In this document: piece after piece, positions 1-6,658 of the stretch | Numbering within the stretch: the stretch's first letter is position 1 | Layout of the letters: the number at the start of each line of letters is the position of its first letter | DNA from: Dehalococcoidia bacterium | GTDB lineage: Bacteria; Chloroflexota; Dehalococcoidia; JAUSJJ01 | Assembly: GCA_030647705.1 (NCBI GenBank) | Contig: JAUSJJ010000231.1 | Location: 1 to 6,850, forward strand | Length of the DNA: 6,850 nucleotides | Direction of reading: 5' to 3' | Position numbers and translations under genes: made by a program | The notes under the pieces: generated by a model | Database searches by the model: none | Told to the model about the DNA's origin: nothing | The model's input: only the letters and a program-made list of their open reading frames with translations

Positions 1-769
1 CCACCACGGCCAGCGCTACCACAGAGAGAAACGCCGCTGCCACCAGGAACATCCACTCCCCCCGGCCAAATCCCCGCCCCAGTAACGTCACCGGTGTAAG
101 CTTGCCGGCCTGTCTGTCCTCTTCCAGGTCGCGGAGGTCGTTGGCTGCCAGAATAGCGGTGACGGCCAGACCCACAGGCAACGAAAGCCACAGGGCTTCA
201 ATATTAAAGAACCGGGCCTGGACGAAGTAAGCGCCGACGACCATGGCCGGGCCCATGAAGATGAAGACCAGCGGCTGGCCGAGGCCCAATGTGCCCAGCG
301 GCCTGGGACCCGCCGCGTAGAAATACGCTGTGGCGGCGCCGGCCAGACAGATGGCGAGCACCGGCCACCCTGCAACGCCGGTCAGGTAGATGCCAACACC
401 AGTGGCAACTGCAAAGGTAACCATCGCCCCCCGCCTGACCGCGGTCCTGGAAAGACGGCCCAGCGCAATGACCTTGTAGGGGGCCAGCAGCTTGCCCTTT
501 CCTTCCGGCCTTGCATCGTCGGCGTATTCGTCGACCAGGTTTGCGGTGATCTGCACCAGCACGCTGCCCAACAGCAGCAAGACAAACAGGAACGGGTCGG
601 CCTTGCCCTGCCGGAAAGCCAGCGCCGAGCCTACCAGCACAGGTACGACGGACGCGCTCAGGGTAAAGGGGCGAGACGCCCAGTACCAGGCGACAGCTTG
701 CCGCCGCAGTTGCTCCCGGAACCGCATAACGGGAAGAGGCGTCCTGTCTGACGGCTCTATCCTTCTCAT
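1..769 (-). CDS. menA: MenA, DHNA polyprenyltransferase (C-terminus cut by window edge)
   Basis: Integral-membrane UbiA-superfamily prenyltransferase that joins a polyprenyl chain to 1,4-dihydroxy-2-naphthoate, giving demethylmenaquinone. My translation gives 256 residues before the window ends. UbiA/MenA family members are usually about 290-310 residues, so roughly the last one or two helices are missing. Both Asp-rich motifs that bind Mg-diphosphate are present: NLVDEYADD (residues 77-85) and NDLRDLEED (210-218), followed by AGKLTPVTLLG (221-231). Several hydrophobic stretches (about 38-52, 59-76, 117-133, 136-152, 166-182, 196-209, 240-256) fit a polytopic protein. ATG at 769 is the most upstream start after an in-frame TAG. 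A second ATG at codon 15 (base 727) is possible. The only Shine-Dalgarno-like motif (AGAGG, 782-786) lies 12 bases from the first ATG, which is rather far. It follows menB by 44 bases with no terminator seen, so cotranscription is likely. The motifs alone would also allow another UbiA-type enzyme; the men context decides it. Confidence 0.93.
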   Translation of the reverse strand, partial: MRRIEPSDRTPLPVMRFREQLRRQAVAWYWASRPFTLSASVVPVLVGSALAFRQGKADPFLFVLLLLGSVLVQITANLVDEYADDARPEGKGKLLAPYKVIALGRLSRTAVRRGAMVTFAVATGVGIYLTGVAGWPVLAICLAGAATAYFYAAGPRPLGTLGLGQPLVFIFMGPAMVVGAYFVQARFFNIEALWLSLPVGLAVTAILAANDLRDLEEDRQAGKLTPVTLLGRGFGRGEWMFLVAAAFLSVVALAVV

Positions 770-813
770 CGGGAAACCAGGCCTCTGCTCAGCATAATGC
801 TACTCCCGCGCTT

Positions 814-1611
814 CTACCAGGGATGTCCCCGGAAGCGCGCGTAATCAGGCGCTCGCTTCTCCAGAAAGGCGTTTGTCCCTTCCCTGCACTCCTCGGTGGC
901 GTAGTACATGGCGTTGGCGCCGTGGGCGAGGTTCTGTATGCCGTAGACATGGTCCGTATCGGCGTTGAAGGCGTGCTTCAGGAAACGCAATGCGGTAGGG
1001 CTGCGCTGAAGCAGCTTGTTCGCCCATTCCATGACCTTCTCTTCCAGTTGCTCCGGCGGGACGACTCTGTTCACCAGTCCCATCTCCAACGCTTCCTCCG
1101 CCGAGTAACGCTCGCACAGGTACCATATCTCACGCGCCCTCTTCTCGCCAACTATGCGGGCCAGGTAGATTGCCCCGAAGCCGCCATCGAAGCTGCCGTA
1201 CTTGGTGCCGATCTGGCCGAAGACAGCCCGCGTCGAAGCGATCGTTACGTCGCACAGGACATGGAGCACGTGACCGCCGCCGATGGCATAGCCGTCCACC
1301 ATGGCGATCACCGGTTTGGGTATCTCCCGGATCATTCTGTGCAGTAGCGTCACCTGCAGCCGCGTCTTGCCGGTAGTGTCTTTGTAGCCGCCATCGCCGC
1401 GGGTGTTCACGTCTCCGCCGACGCAGAAGTGGCCGGGCCCGCCCAGGACCACCACGCCTATCCCGTTGTCGTCCCAGGCATCCTGAAACGCCGCCCTCAT
1501 CTCGTCGATGGTTAGGGGACGGAAGGCGTTGAGCACCTTCGGCCGGTTCATGGTTATTCTGGCCACGCCATCCTTCTTGGCGTAAAGGATGTCCTGAAAC
1601 TCACCGTTCAT
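814..1611 (-). CDS. menB: MenB, 1,4-dihydroxy-2-naphthoyl-CoA synthase
   Basis: Crotonase-fold cytosolic enzyme that closes the second ring of o-succinylbenzoyl-CoA to give DHNA-CoA. It has 265 residues, slightly shorter than E. coli MenB (285) mainly at the N-terminus. Visible family signatures are GGDVNTRGDGGYKD (65-78), the oxyanion-hole loop GYAIGGGHVLH (107-117), GSFDGGFG (139-146) with Asp142 matching the catalytic Asp163 of E. coli MenB, and YYATEE (236-241) with Tyr237 matching Tyr258. Gln133, Gly135 and Trp163 match the bicarbonate-binding set of type I MenB; type II enzymes carry an Asp in place of this Gly. The start at 1611 is set by a near-perfect AGGAGG seven bases upstream and by alignment to the family. 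The same frame is open upstream to 1848, but that part is antisense-free overlap with the CoA-transferase 3' end and is not MenB-like. It lies 77 bases downstream of the CoA-transferase and 44 bases before menA, on the same strand. Confidence 0.97.
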   Translation of the reverse strand: MNGEFQDILYAKKDGVARITMNRPKVLNAFRPLTIDEMRAAFQDAWDDNGIGVVVLGGPGHFCVGGDVNTRGDGGYKDTTGKTRLQVTLLHRMIREIPKPVIAMVDGYAIGGGHVLHVLCDVTIASTRAVFGQIGTKYGSFDGGFGAIYLARIVGEKRAREIWYLCERYSAEEALEMGLVNRVVPPEQLEEKVMEWANKLLQRSPTALRFLKHAFNADTDHVYGIQNLAHGANAMYYATEECREGTNAFLEKRAPDYARFRGHPW

Positions 1612-1618
1612 GCTGCTC

Positions 1619-1624
1619 CCTCCT
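1619..1624 (-). promoter_or_regulatory. Strong ribosome binding site of menB
   Basis: AGGAGG on the minus strand, seven bases before the ATG at 1611. It is the best Shine-Dalgarno match in the window and decides the menB start against the upstream-open frame. It suggests menB is translated independently of the preceding CoA-transferase gene, whose stop lies 77 bases upstream. Confidence 0.85.
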
Positions 1625-1688
1625 GCTGAAAGCCGTGTCGTTTGCTTTGAGAAGCCGCCAAAGGGCCACGCCCTCCGGCCTGCCGCTA

Positions 1689-2885
1689 TTAGATCACTCC
1701 TGATGTCTTGAACGAGTCTATCTCCGTGTCGGACAGGCCCAACAGGTCTCTCAGAATCTGCCGAGTGTGTTCGCCCAGGCGCGGCGATGCGCCCGCCGGG
1801 CCGGTCCGTCCGCCGCTCAGCCTGAACGGCGTATTGGCCACCGTCCACGACCCCCTGGAAGCGTGAGGGACGCTGGTCAACATGCCACGGTGTTTCACCT
1901 GCGGGTCATCGACCACCGCCGGGATGTCGTTCACCGGCCCGCAGGGAATGTCTGCCGCGGCCAGGAGAGCCAGCCAGTCGGCGGCAGGTCGGCGATTGAA
2001 CACTTCCTGCAGTATGCCCGCCAGCGCCTCCACATGCCTCGTCCGGCCGGCGTTCTTCAGAAACCGCTCATCCTGGCCCAGGTCGGGGCGCCCGATAGCC
2101 TCACAGAAGCGAACCCACGTTTCTCTGTCGTCCGTGATCAGGGCCACTACGAAATCGCGATCGCTGGCCCGAAAGGCCTGGAATGGCGTAGCCGCGGGAT
2201 GGCGCGAGCCAAGGGGTCCCGGCGTCTGGCCGGTGGCAAAGTAGCGCGAGAAGGCGTTCTCCATCATGGTGATCTGGCAGTCCAGCATAGACATATCGAT
2301 ATGCTGGCCCTCCCCGGTGCGCTCACGCTGCCACAGTGCGGATACGATGGCCAGGGCGGTGAATGCTCCGGCCGTGCTGTCGCCCAGCGAAGCGCCGGGG
2401 CGCACCGGGCGTCCTCCAGGCTCGCCGGTGACGCTCATGATGCCGCCCATAGCCTGCACGATGATATCCAGGGCCGGACGCCGCGCCTCCGGCCCATCCT
2501 GGCCGAACCCCGATATGCTGGCATACACCAGCCGTCGATTGAGCGGTCTGAGGCTCTGGGAATCCAGTCCGTAGCGCAGCATGGCGCCGGGCACGAAGTT
2601 CTCCACCAGCACATCGAAATGCGGTATAATGGCATGGATGAGTTCCTGGCCCTCTTTCCTGGAGATGTCCAACGTCATGCTTTTCTTGCCGCGGTTCACG
2701 CTTATGAAATATGCGCTGTCATCGTCCCCAACTATCGGCCCAAGAGAGCGCGCGGGATCGCCGCCAACCGGGCGTTCCACCTTGACCACTTCGGCGCCGA
2801 GGTCGTTCAGAAGCATGGTACAGAAAGGGCCGGACAAAATACGGCTCATATCGAGCACCCTGATGCCATGCAGAGGGCCGGTCAT
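1689..2885 (-). CDS. Family III (CaiB/BaiF/Frc-type) CoA-transferase, substrate unknown
   Basis: Enzyme that moves CoA between carboxylic acids through an aspartyl-CoA thioester. At 398 residues it has normal full length for the family. Visible signatures are the N-terminal core GIRVLDMSRILSGPFC (7-22) and LGAEVVKVE (29-37), SVNRGKKS (62-69), and PALDIIVQAMGG (137-148), whose Asp140 aligns with the nucleophile Asp169 of formyl-CoA transferase. Also present are GSRHPAATPFQAF (226-238) and CGPVNDIPAVVDDPQV (315-330). ATG at 2885 gives the canonical family N-terminus; a weak AGGCGG lies seven bases upstream. The acyl substrate cannot be read from sequence. Its place between menC and menB, with menE absent from the window, makes o-succinylbenzoate a candidate acceptor (inference). 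Precedent is BbsEF, a family III transferase using succinyl-CoA and the structurally similar benzylsuccinate. It could instead be an unrelated neighbour serving another acid. Its start is 27 bases from the divergent menC start. Confidence 0.93.
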   Translation of the reverse strand: MTGPLHGIRVLDMSRILSGPFCTMLLNDLGAEVVKVERPVGGDPARSLGPIVGDDDSAYFISVNRGKKSMTLDISRKEGQELIHAIIPHFDVLVENFVPGAMLRYGLDSQSLRPLNRRLVYASISGFGQDGPEARRPALDIIVQAMGGIMSVTGEPGGRPVRPGASLGDSTAGAFTALAIVSALWQRERTGEGQHIDMSMLDCQITMMENAFSRYFATGQTPGPLGSRHPAATPFQAFRASDRDFVVALITDDRETWVRFCEAIGRPDLGQDERFLKNAGRTRHVEALAGILQEVFNRRPAADWLALLAAADIPCGPVNDIPAVVDDPQVKHRGMLTSVPHASRGSWTVANTPFRLSGGRTGPAGASPRLGEHTRQILRDLLGLSDTEIDSFKTSGVI

Positions 2886-2912
2886 AGGACCACCGCCTGG
2901 AAAGACGCTTCG
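2886..2912. other. 27-base divergent gap between CoA-transferase and menC
   Basis: The minus-strand CoA-transferase ATG (2885) and the plus-strand menC ATG (2913) are separated by only 27 bases. Most of these are taken up by two weak ribosome-binding sequences on opposite strands: minus-strand AGGCGG at 2893-2898 and plus-strand GGAAAG at 2899-2904. There is no room for two ordinary promoters, so any promoter for either gene must lie inside the coding region of the other. I found no convincing -35/-10 pair on either side. Confidence 0.75.
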
Positions 2913-4031
2913 ATGAGGCTCACGGGCGTCTCTTGGCGCGGGTATGCCTTGCCCTTCCGCAAAGGGTTCGCCGCGCACAAGACGCAGGCGGACGTTCGTT
3001 GGGGCATGCTGGTGTTCCTTAGATCGGATGAGGGACTTCTTGGCGTTGGAGAAGCCTCGCCAGTGGGGCTGGGCAGTGAAGAAGAGATACGGCGCATCGC
3101 CTCTGCTCTGGAGGGGCTGGCGCCCGGCCTGCTGGCCAGAGACTTATCGCCTGCAGAGGTAGTTTCAGTAAGCAGCCTGCCACCACATCTGCGCTTCGGC
3201 ATCGAGACTGCGCTGCTCGACCTCGAAGGGCAGAAGCTTGGCTGCCCCATCGTGACGTTGCTGGGCGGCAGGCCGGCGCAGGTGGCGGTCAACGCCCTTA
3301 TCGCCGTCGATTCGCCGGAACGAGCGGCCATCGAGGCCCGGCAGGCTGTCGAGGAAGGCTTCACAGCTATCAAGCTCAAGGTGGGACAGCGTGGACCAGA
3401 CCTCGACGAGGCGCTGGTTGTCGCAGTACGCACGGCCGCAGGGCACGGGATCAAGCTGCGTCTCGATCCCAACCAGGCGTGGGATGTTGACCATGCCATC
3501 GAAGCCGCACGAAGGCTGTCCCGGTACGACCTGGAGTACATCGAGCAGCCTGTCGCCTCAGAGGATATCGCCGGACTGGCTGCGGTGCGCCGAGGCACGT
3601 CAGTCCCCATAGCAGCGGATGAGTCCCTGGGTTCGCTTGATGACCTCAGGCAATTGCTCAGCGCAGATGCGGCCGATGTTTTCATCATCAAAGCGGCGCG
3701 CCTCGGCGGCCTTGCGCCGGCGCTGGAGATAGCCCGTGCAGCGGTTCTCGCTGCACGACGCGTGGCAGTCACCACCTCACTTGAGTCAGGCGTTGGCATC
3801 GCGGCCAGCCTGCATCTGGCGGCTGCGCTGCCTTCACAGGCGGTTGCCCACGGCCTTGCTACGGGCACGCTCTTCGTAGATGACCTCGTTTCGCCTCGCC
3901 TGTCGGTGGAACAAGGCAGGATGGAGACTCCTTGCACGCCCGGCCTCGGAGTGAAGGTGAGCGCTGACTTGCTGGAGAAGTATTGCTGCGGGATCAAAGG
4001 CTCTGCTGGCTCCCTGTCTGGACTCGACTGA
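2913..4031 (+). CDS. menC: MenC, o-succinylbenzoate synthase (enolase superfamily)
   Basis: Mg-dependent dehydratase converting SHCHC to o-succinylbenzoate. It has 372 residues, longer than E. coli MenC (320) and close to the OSBS/N-acylamino acid racemase (NSAR) type of about 370. All enolase-superfamily catalytic positions are visible: the KxK pair Lys154/Lys156 in AIKLKVG, metal ligands Asp185 (RLDPNQ), Glu211 (YIEQP) and Asp236 (ADES), and Lys260 (IIKAARLGG). The N-terminal capping domain begins MRLTGVSWRGYALPF, which fixes the start at 2913; GGAAAG eight bases upstream is a modest ribosome binding site. C-terminal TSLESGVGIAA (287-297), HGLATGTLF (313-321) and TPGLGV (342-347) are typical of OSBS and lack the DxD motif of dipeptide epimerases. 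It is the only plus-strand gene here: divergent from the CoA-transferase and convergent with menH, whose last 38 bases it overlaps. The frame is open far upstream of 2913, but that part is antisense to the transferase. Confidence 0.95.
   Translation: MRLTGVSWRGYALPFRKGFAAHKTQADVRWGMLVFLRSDEGLLGVGEASPVGLGSEEEIRRIASALEGLAPGLLARDLSPAEVVSVSSLPPHLRFGIETALLDLEGQKLGCPIVTLLGGRPAQVAVNALIAVDSPERAAIEARQAVEEGFTAIKLKVGQRGPDLDEALVVAVRTAAGHGIKLRLDPNQAWDVDHAIEAARRLSRYDLEYIEQPVASEDIAGLAAVRRGTSVPIAADESLGSLDDLRQLLSADAADVFIIKAARLGGLAPALEIARAAVLAARRVAVTTSLESGVGIAASLHLAAALPSQAVAHGLATGTLFVDDLVSPRLSVEQGRMETPCTPGLGVKVSADLLEKYCCGIKGSAGSLSGLD
3994..4031. other. Tail-to-tail overlap of menC and menH
   Basis: The menC stop (TGA, 4029-4031) lies inside menH and the menH stop (TGA on the minus strand, 3996-3994) lies inside menC, giving 38 shared bases. 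The overlap encodes only the last dozen residues of each protein (menC SAGSLSGLD, menH QTGSQQSL), beyond the conserved cores. There is no intergenic space for a terminator, so each transcript must end within, or read into, the opposing gene. Confidence 0.9.
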
Positions 4032-4866
4032 ACTCCGGAGAGGCATCGACAGCCTTGACGAAGTCCAGGACGGCGCGGTTGAACAAGCCCTGCTGCTCCA
4101 GATGGACCGCATGGCCTGCCTGCTTCACTATCCTGAGATGGCCGTTCGGAACGGACTTATTCATCTGCTCTGCGATGGCGGCGAACTTGCCGTCCTCTTC
4201 GCCGGCGACGAACAGAGCGGGCGCGCGTAGCTCATGCAGCCGGTGATGCAGCGGCGGCTGCGCTCCAGCGCCAATGCCTCTCAGGCTGTTGGCCAGTCCC
4301 CTTGGGTTGCCACTAAGCCTCTGCCGCCTCAATTGGCGACGCTGTGCGACGGACAACCGTGACTGGGTTGCCCAGATCGGCAGCGATTCCCAGCGGTCTA
4401 CAAAGGCCTCGATGCCCACCTTTTCCATCCAGTCCGCCAGAGCCTCATCCGAACGAACGCGACTTACTCTTTCTTCTTCAGAGAACAGGCCTGGGGAGGC
4501 GCTCTCCGCGATAAGGCTGCGGGTTCGACGGGGAAGCAGCACGGCGGCACACAGCGCGATGCGGCCTCCGAGAGAGTAGCCCAGCCAATGCGCCCTATCC
4601 AGTTTCAAGTAGTCCAGTATCCCCTCCAGCGCGCGGACTGTAGGCGTCATGCCGTAAGGCTCAGGACTGTCGGGACAGTCCGATGCGCCGTGACCCAGCA
4701 ACTCGACCCGGATAACCGTGTGATCAGCCCGCGCCGCTTCCTGGAAGGCATCCCAGCTCGAGGCACTGCCGGTGAAGCCGTGGATGGCCAGGATCGGCGT
4801 GCCCTCGCCCGCCAACTCTACATTCATGCGCCGCCCGCCAAGCGCTTCAAGAGAGAGCAGAGCCAT
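3994..4866 (-). CDS. menH: MenH, SHCHC synthase (alpha/beta hydrolase fold)
   Basis: Alpha/beta-hydrolase-fold lyase that eliminates pyruvate from SEPHCHC to form SHCHC, between MenD and MenC. It has 290 residues, against about 250 for E. coli MenH; extra length is at both ends. Visible features are the oxyanion motif HGFTGS (29-34), VELLGHGAS (54-62), nucleophile elbow GYSLGG (96-101, Ser98), ESASPGL (121-127, a MenH-like signature), acid Asp225 in AGEED and His252 in AGHAVHLE, which complete the triad. The start at 4866 is supported by AGGTGAGG ending seven bases upstream. A later ATG at codon 14 (MNVELAGEG) would also keep the fold but has poorer ribosome-binding context. The gene overlaps the end of menD by 20 bases, implying coupled translation, and meets menC head-on at its 3' end. 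Many hydrolases share the fold; the SPGL motif and position beside menD make MenH the best call. Confidence 0.9.
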   Translation of the reverse strand: MALLSLEALGGRRMNVELAGEGTPILAIHGFTGSASSWDAFQEAARADHTVIRVELLGHGASDCPDSPEPYGMTPTVRALEGILDYLKLDRAHWLGYSLGGRIALCAAVLLPRRTRSLIAESASPGLFSEEERVSRVRSDEALADWMEKVGIEAFVDRWESLPIWATQSRLSVAQRRQLRRQRLSGNPRGLANSLRGIGAGAQPPLHHRLHELRAPALFVAGEEDGKFAAIAEQMNKSVPNGHLRIVKQAGHAVHLEQQGLFNRAVLDFVKAVDASPEFSRVQTGSQQSL

Positions 4867-6658
4867 CGAGCGTCCTCACCTGCCGGATGCTGTCCGATAC
4901 AGCCTTCTGCACTTTCCGGTGCAGCTTCAGGTTCAGTTTCCTGTCGCCGGGCACTTCGATAATGGCTGTGCCGGTGTTACGCAGGCTTTTCTCTACGCCA
5001 GCTTTGAAGGCCTCCCAATCGCCGGCAAGGCAATAGCTCAGGCCATACATCTCGGCTGCGGCCCTGAAGGTGAGGCCGTGAGGCGTGCCGAAATACGGCT
5101 CGAAGACATCTTCGTAGGCAGCCTGCGGCAGGAACGAGAATATCCCGCCGCCGTTGTTGTTGACCACGACTATCGTTGCGTTCAACCCGAAGGCCTTCGC
5201 AGCCAGCAGGCCGTTCATGTCATGATAGAAGGAAATGTCGCCCAGCACCAGGACGAGCCTGCCTGACGACACCGCTCCGGCGCCGAGCGCCGTCGAGACG
5301 ACGCCATCAATGCCGCTGGCGCCCCGGTTGGCCATGAAGCGGATAGCCTCGCCGATGGAAGGGAAGAATGAGTCCATGTCACGCACCGGCATGCTGTTGC
5401 CGGCGAAGAGCAGGGCATCGGGGGGCAGGAGACGGGACAACTCGCTGAAGACTCTGCCCTCGAACAGGTCCGCGTCATGCTCCATCTCGGCAGATATGGC
5501 CTGGCCTGCCGCCTTGTCGAACTCTTTCCACAGGTTGTGCCAGCCGCCGGAGGCACGCTCCTTGCCAAGAGCGCCGGCAAGAGCAGTACATAGGTGCGCC
5601 GGGTCAGTGCGCCACAGTTCGCCGGTTACGTGCAGGGGGTCTCTCCAGACCGTCCCTTCGTCCACCAGGATGTGCCGGGCCGCCTGATGACGTTCCAGAT
5701 ACTGCACCAGCGGCTTGGAGACTGGCAAAGCGCCGAAGCGAATAACCACCTGGGGGGCCAGCGTCCGAGCCACCTCTCCGTCTCGAATGAACAAATCGTA
5801 GCGGTCGATGACCATGCTGCGGTCATGGGGGCCGCACCTGACCTGGGACAGGCAGTCCGCAAGGATAGGATATCCGAGTCTGCGGGCCAGGTCGCCGACG
5901 CAGCGGGGCAGGTCTTCTCCGGTCTCCGGCCCGCAGACGATAACGCCCCGTTCGATTGGCCTCAGTTCCGAGGCCAACCGCTGCATCGCCTTGTGGTCCG
6001 GTGTGGTGGCCGCCGAAGTCACATCGAGGAACGGGCTTCCTCCCGGCCGTCCGCAATAACCGTGGTGCTGAAGCTCCGCCGCTTTATCCGGCAGGTCGAA
6101 GGCGACAGTGGCCGGCTCCAACGGCTCGCGGAAGGGGAAATTCAGGTGTACCGGGCCCGCTGCTATTTCCCTTGCGGTCGCCATGGCTCGCCCGGCCATA
6201 GACCGGACAAACGCCATCATGGACGTGGAAGTCTCAGGAGGCGGCATGTTCACCGACCACTTGACGTGGCTGCCGTACATGCGCGTCTGGTCGATTGTCT
6301 GGAGCGCGCCCCAATCCTGCAGCTCCGGTGGCCGGTCCGCCGTGAGCACAACCAGAGGCGCCAGTGAGTAGCGGGCCTCGACGATGGCAGGCAGGAAGTT
6401 AGCGGTAGCCGTGCCGGAACTGCATACCACTGCCACGGGCTCACGCAGGTATCTGGCGATTCCCAGCGCGAAGAAGGACGCCGACCGTTCGTCCAGGTGT
6501 ACCCACTTGCGGACATGCGAATTACGAGCGAAGGAGATAGCCAGAGGCGACGACCGGGAGCCCGGGCAAATACAGACATGTCTCAGTCCGCATCTGGCAA
6601 GCTCATCAATAAAGGCGCCGGCGAAGGCATAGTTCTTGTTCTCGAATGACATGCTCAT
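4847..6658 (-). CDS. menD: MenD, SEPHCHC synthase (thiamine-diphosphate enzyme)
   Basis: Thiamine-diphosphate-dependent enzyme that adds the succinic semialdehyde unit from 2-oxoglutarate to isochorismate, the committed step of the pathway. It has 603 residues, somewhat longer than E. coli MenD (556). N-terminal pyrimidine-binding domain: [10 protein letters not shown] (31-40), [11 protein letters not shown] (56-66) with catalytic Glu57, [12 protein letters not shown] (80-91), [10 protein letters not shown] (105-114), [10 protein letters not shown] (171-180). The central domain is less conserved. C-terminal diphosphate-binding domain: [10 protein letters not shown] (418-427), [11 protein letters not shown] (442-452), the Mg/ThDP motif from [12 protein letters not shown] (473-484) to [14 protein letters not shown] (498-511), and [11 protein letters not shown] (521-531). 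ATG at 6658 overlaps the menF stop as ATGA; an alternative ATG at codon 3 (6652) is better spaced from the Shine-Dalgarno sequence. The 3' end overlaps menH by 20 bases. I see no missing residue or frameshift. Confidence 0.98.
   Translation of the reverse strand: MSMSFENKNYAFAGAFIDELARCGLRHVCICPGSRSSPLAISFARNSHVRKWVHLDERSASFFALGIARYLREPVAVVCSSGTATANFLPAIVEARYSLAPLVVLTADRPPELQDWGALQTIDQTRMYGSHVKWSVNMPPPETSTSMMAFVRSMAGRAMATAREIAAGPVHLNFPFREPLEPATVAFDLPDKAAELQHHGYCGRPGGSPFLDVTSAATTPDHKAMQRLASELRPIERGVIVCGPETGEDLPRCVGDLARRLGYPILADCLSQVRCGPHDRSMVIDRYDLFIRDGEVARTLAPQVVIRFGALPVSKPLVQYLERHQAARHILVDEGTVWRDPLHVTGELWRTDPAHLCTALAGALGKERASGGWHNLWKEFDKAAGQAISAEMEHDADLFEGRVFSELSRLLPPDALLFAGNSMPVRDMDSFFPSIGEAIRFMANRGASGIDGVVSTALGAGAVSSGRLVLVLGDISFYHDMNGLLAAKAFGLNATIVVVNNNGGGIFSFLPQAAYEDVFEPYFGTPHGLTFRAAAEMYGLSYCLAGDWEAFKAGVEKSLRNTGTAIIEVPGDRKLNLKLHRKVQKAVSDSIRQVRTLDGSALS
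4874..4881 (-). promoter_or_regulatory. Ribosome binding site of menH, inside menD
   Basis: AGGTGAGG on the minus strand, with a seven-base spacer to the menH ATG at 4866. It is embedded in the last codons of menD, so ribosomes finishing menD pass directly over it. This supports coupling and the upstream choice of menH start. Confidence 0.7.

Noticed and set aside
770..813. Gap between menB and menA as a possible terminator or promoter site.
   Set aside because: Only 44 bases, with no stem-loop or promoter elements; treated as an ordinary intra-operon spacer.
1662..1674. Short inverted repeat (AGGGC-gtg-GCCCT on the minus strand, followed by TTT) just after the CoA-transferase stop, with a possible outer GCCG/CGGC pairing.
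   Set aside because: Five-base stem with a three-base loop and only three Ts; too weak to call a terminator, though a mild attenuation site before menB cannot be excluded.
1612..1848. Upstream in-frame extension of menB to an ATG at 1848.
   Set aside because: It overlaps the CoA-transferase 3' end in another frame, has no enoyl-CoA hydratase similarity and is arginine-rich, and the AGGAGG before 1611 marks the real start.
2782..2787. TTGACC resembling a -35 box for menC inside the CoA-transferase gene.
   Set aside because: No -10-like sequence follows at 16-18 bases; a chance match.
1767..2912. The menC reading frame stays open for 382 codons upstream of its start, antisense to the CoA-transferase, as if encoding a 754-residue fusion.
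   Set aside because: The frame is codon-aligned antisense to the transferase, so it stays open simply because that gene avoids TTA, CTA and TCA codons in GC-rich DNA. The translated extension resembles no family and MenC similarity begins exactly at 2913.
2882..3997. A 371-codon open frame on the minus strand across menC.
   Set aside because: Exact codon-aligned antisense of menC, Ser/Arg/Ala-rich without recognisable domains; a compositional shadow.
5594..6367. A 257-codon plus-strand open frame inside menD.
   Set aside because: Lies entirely antisense to a well-conserved MenD; its translation shows no family motif and no good ribosome binding site.
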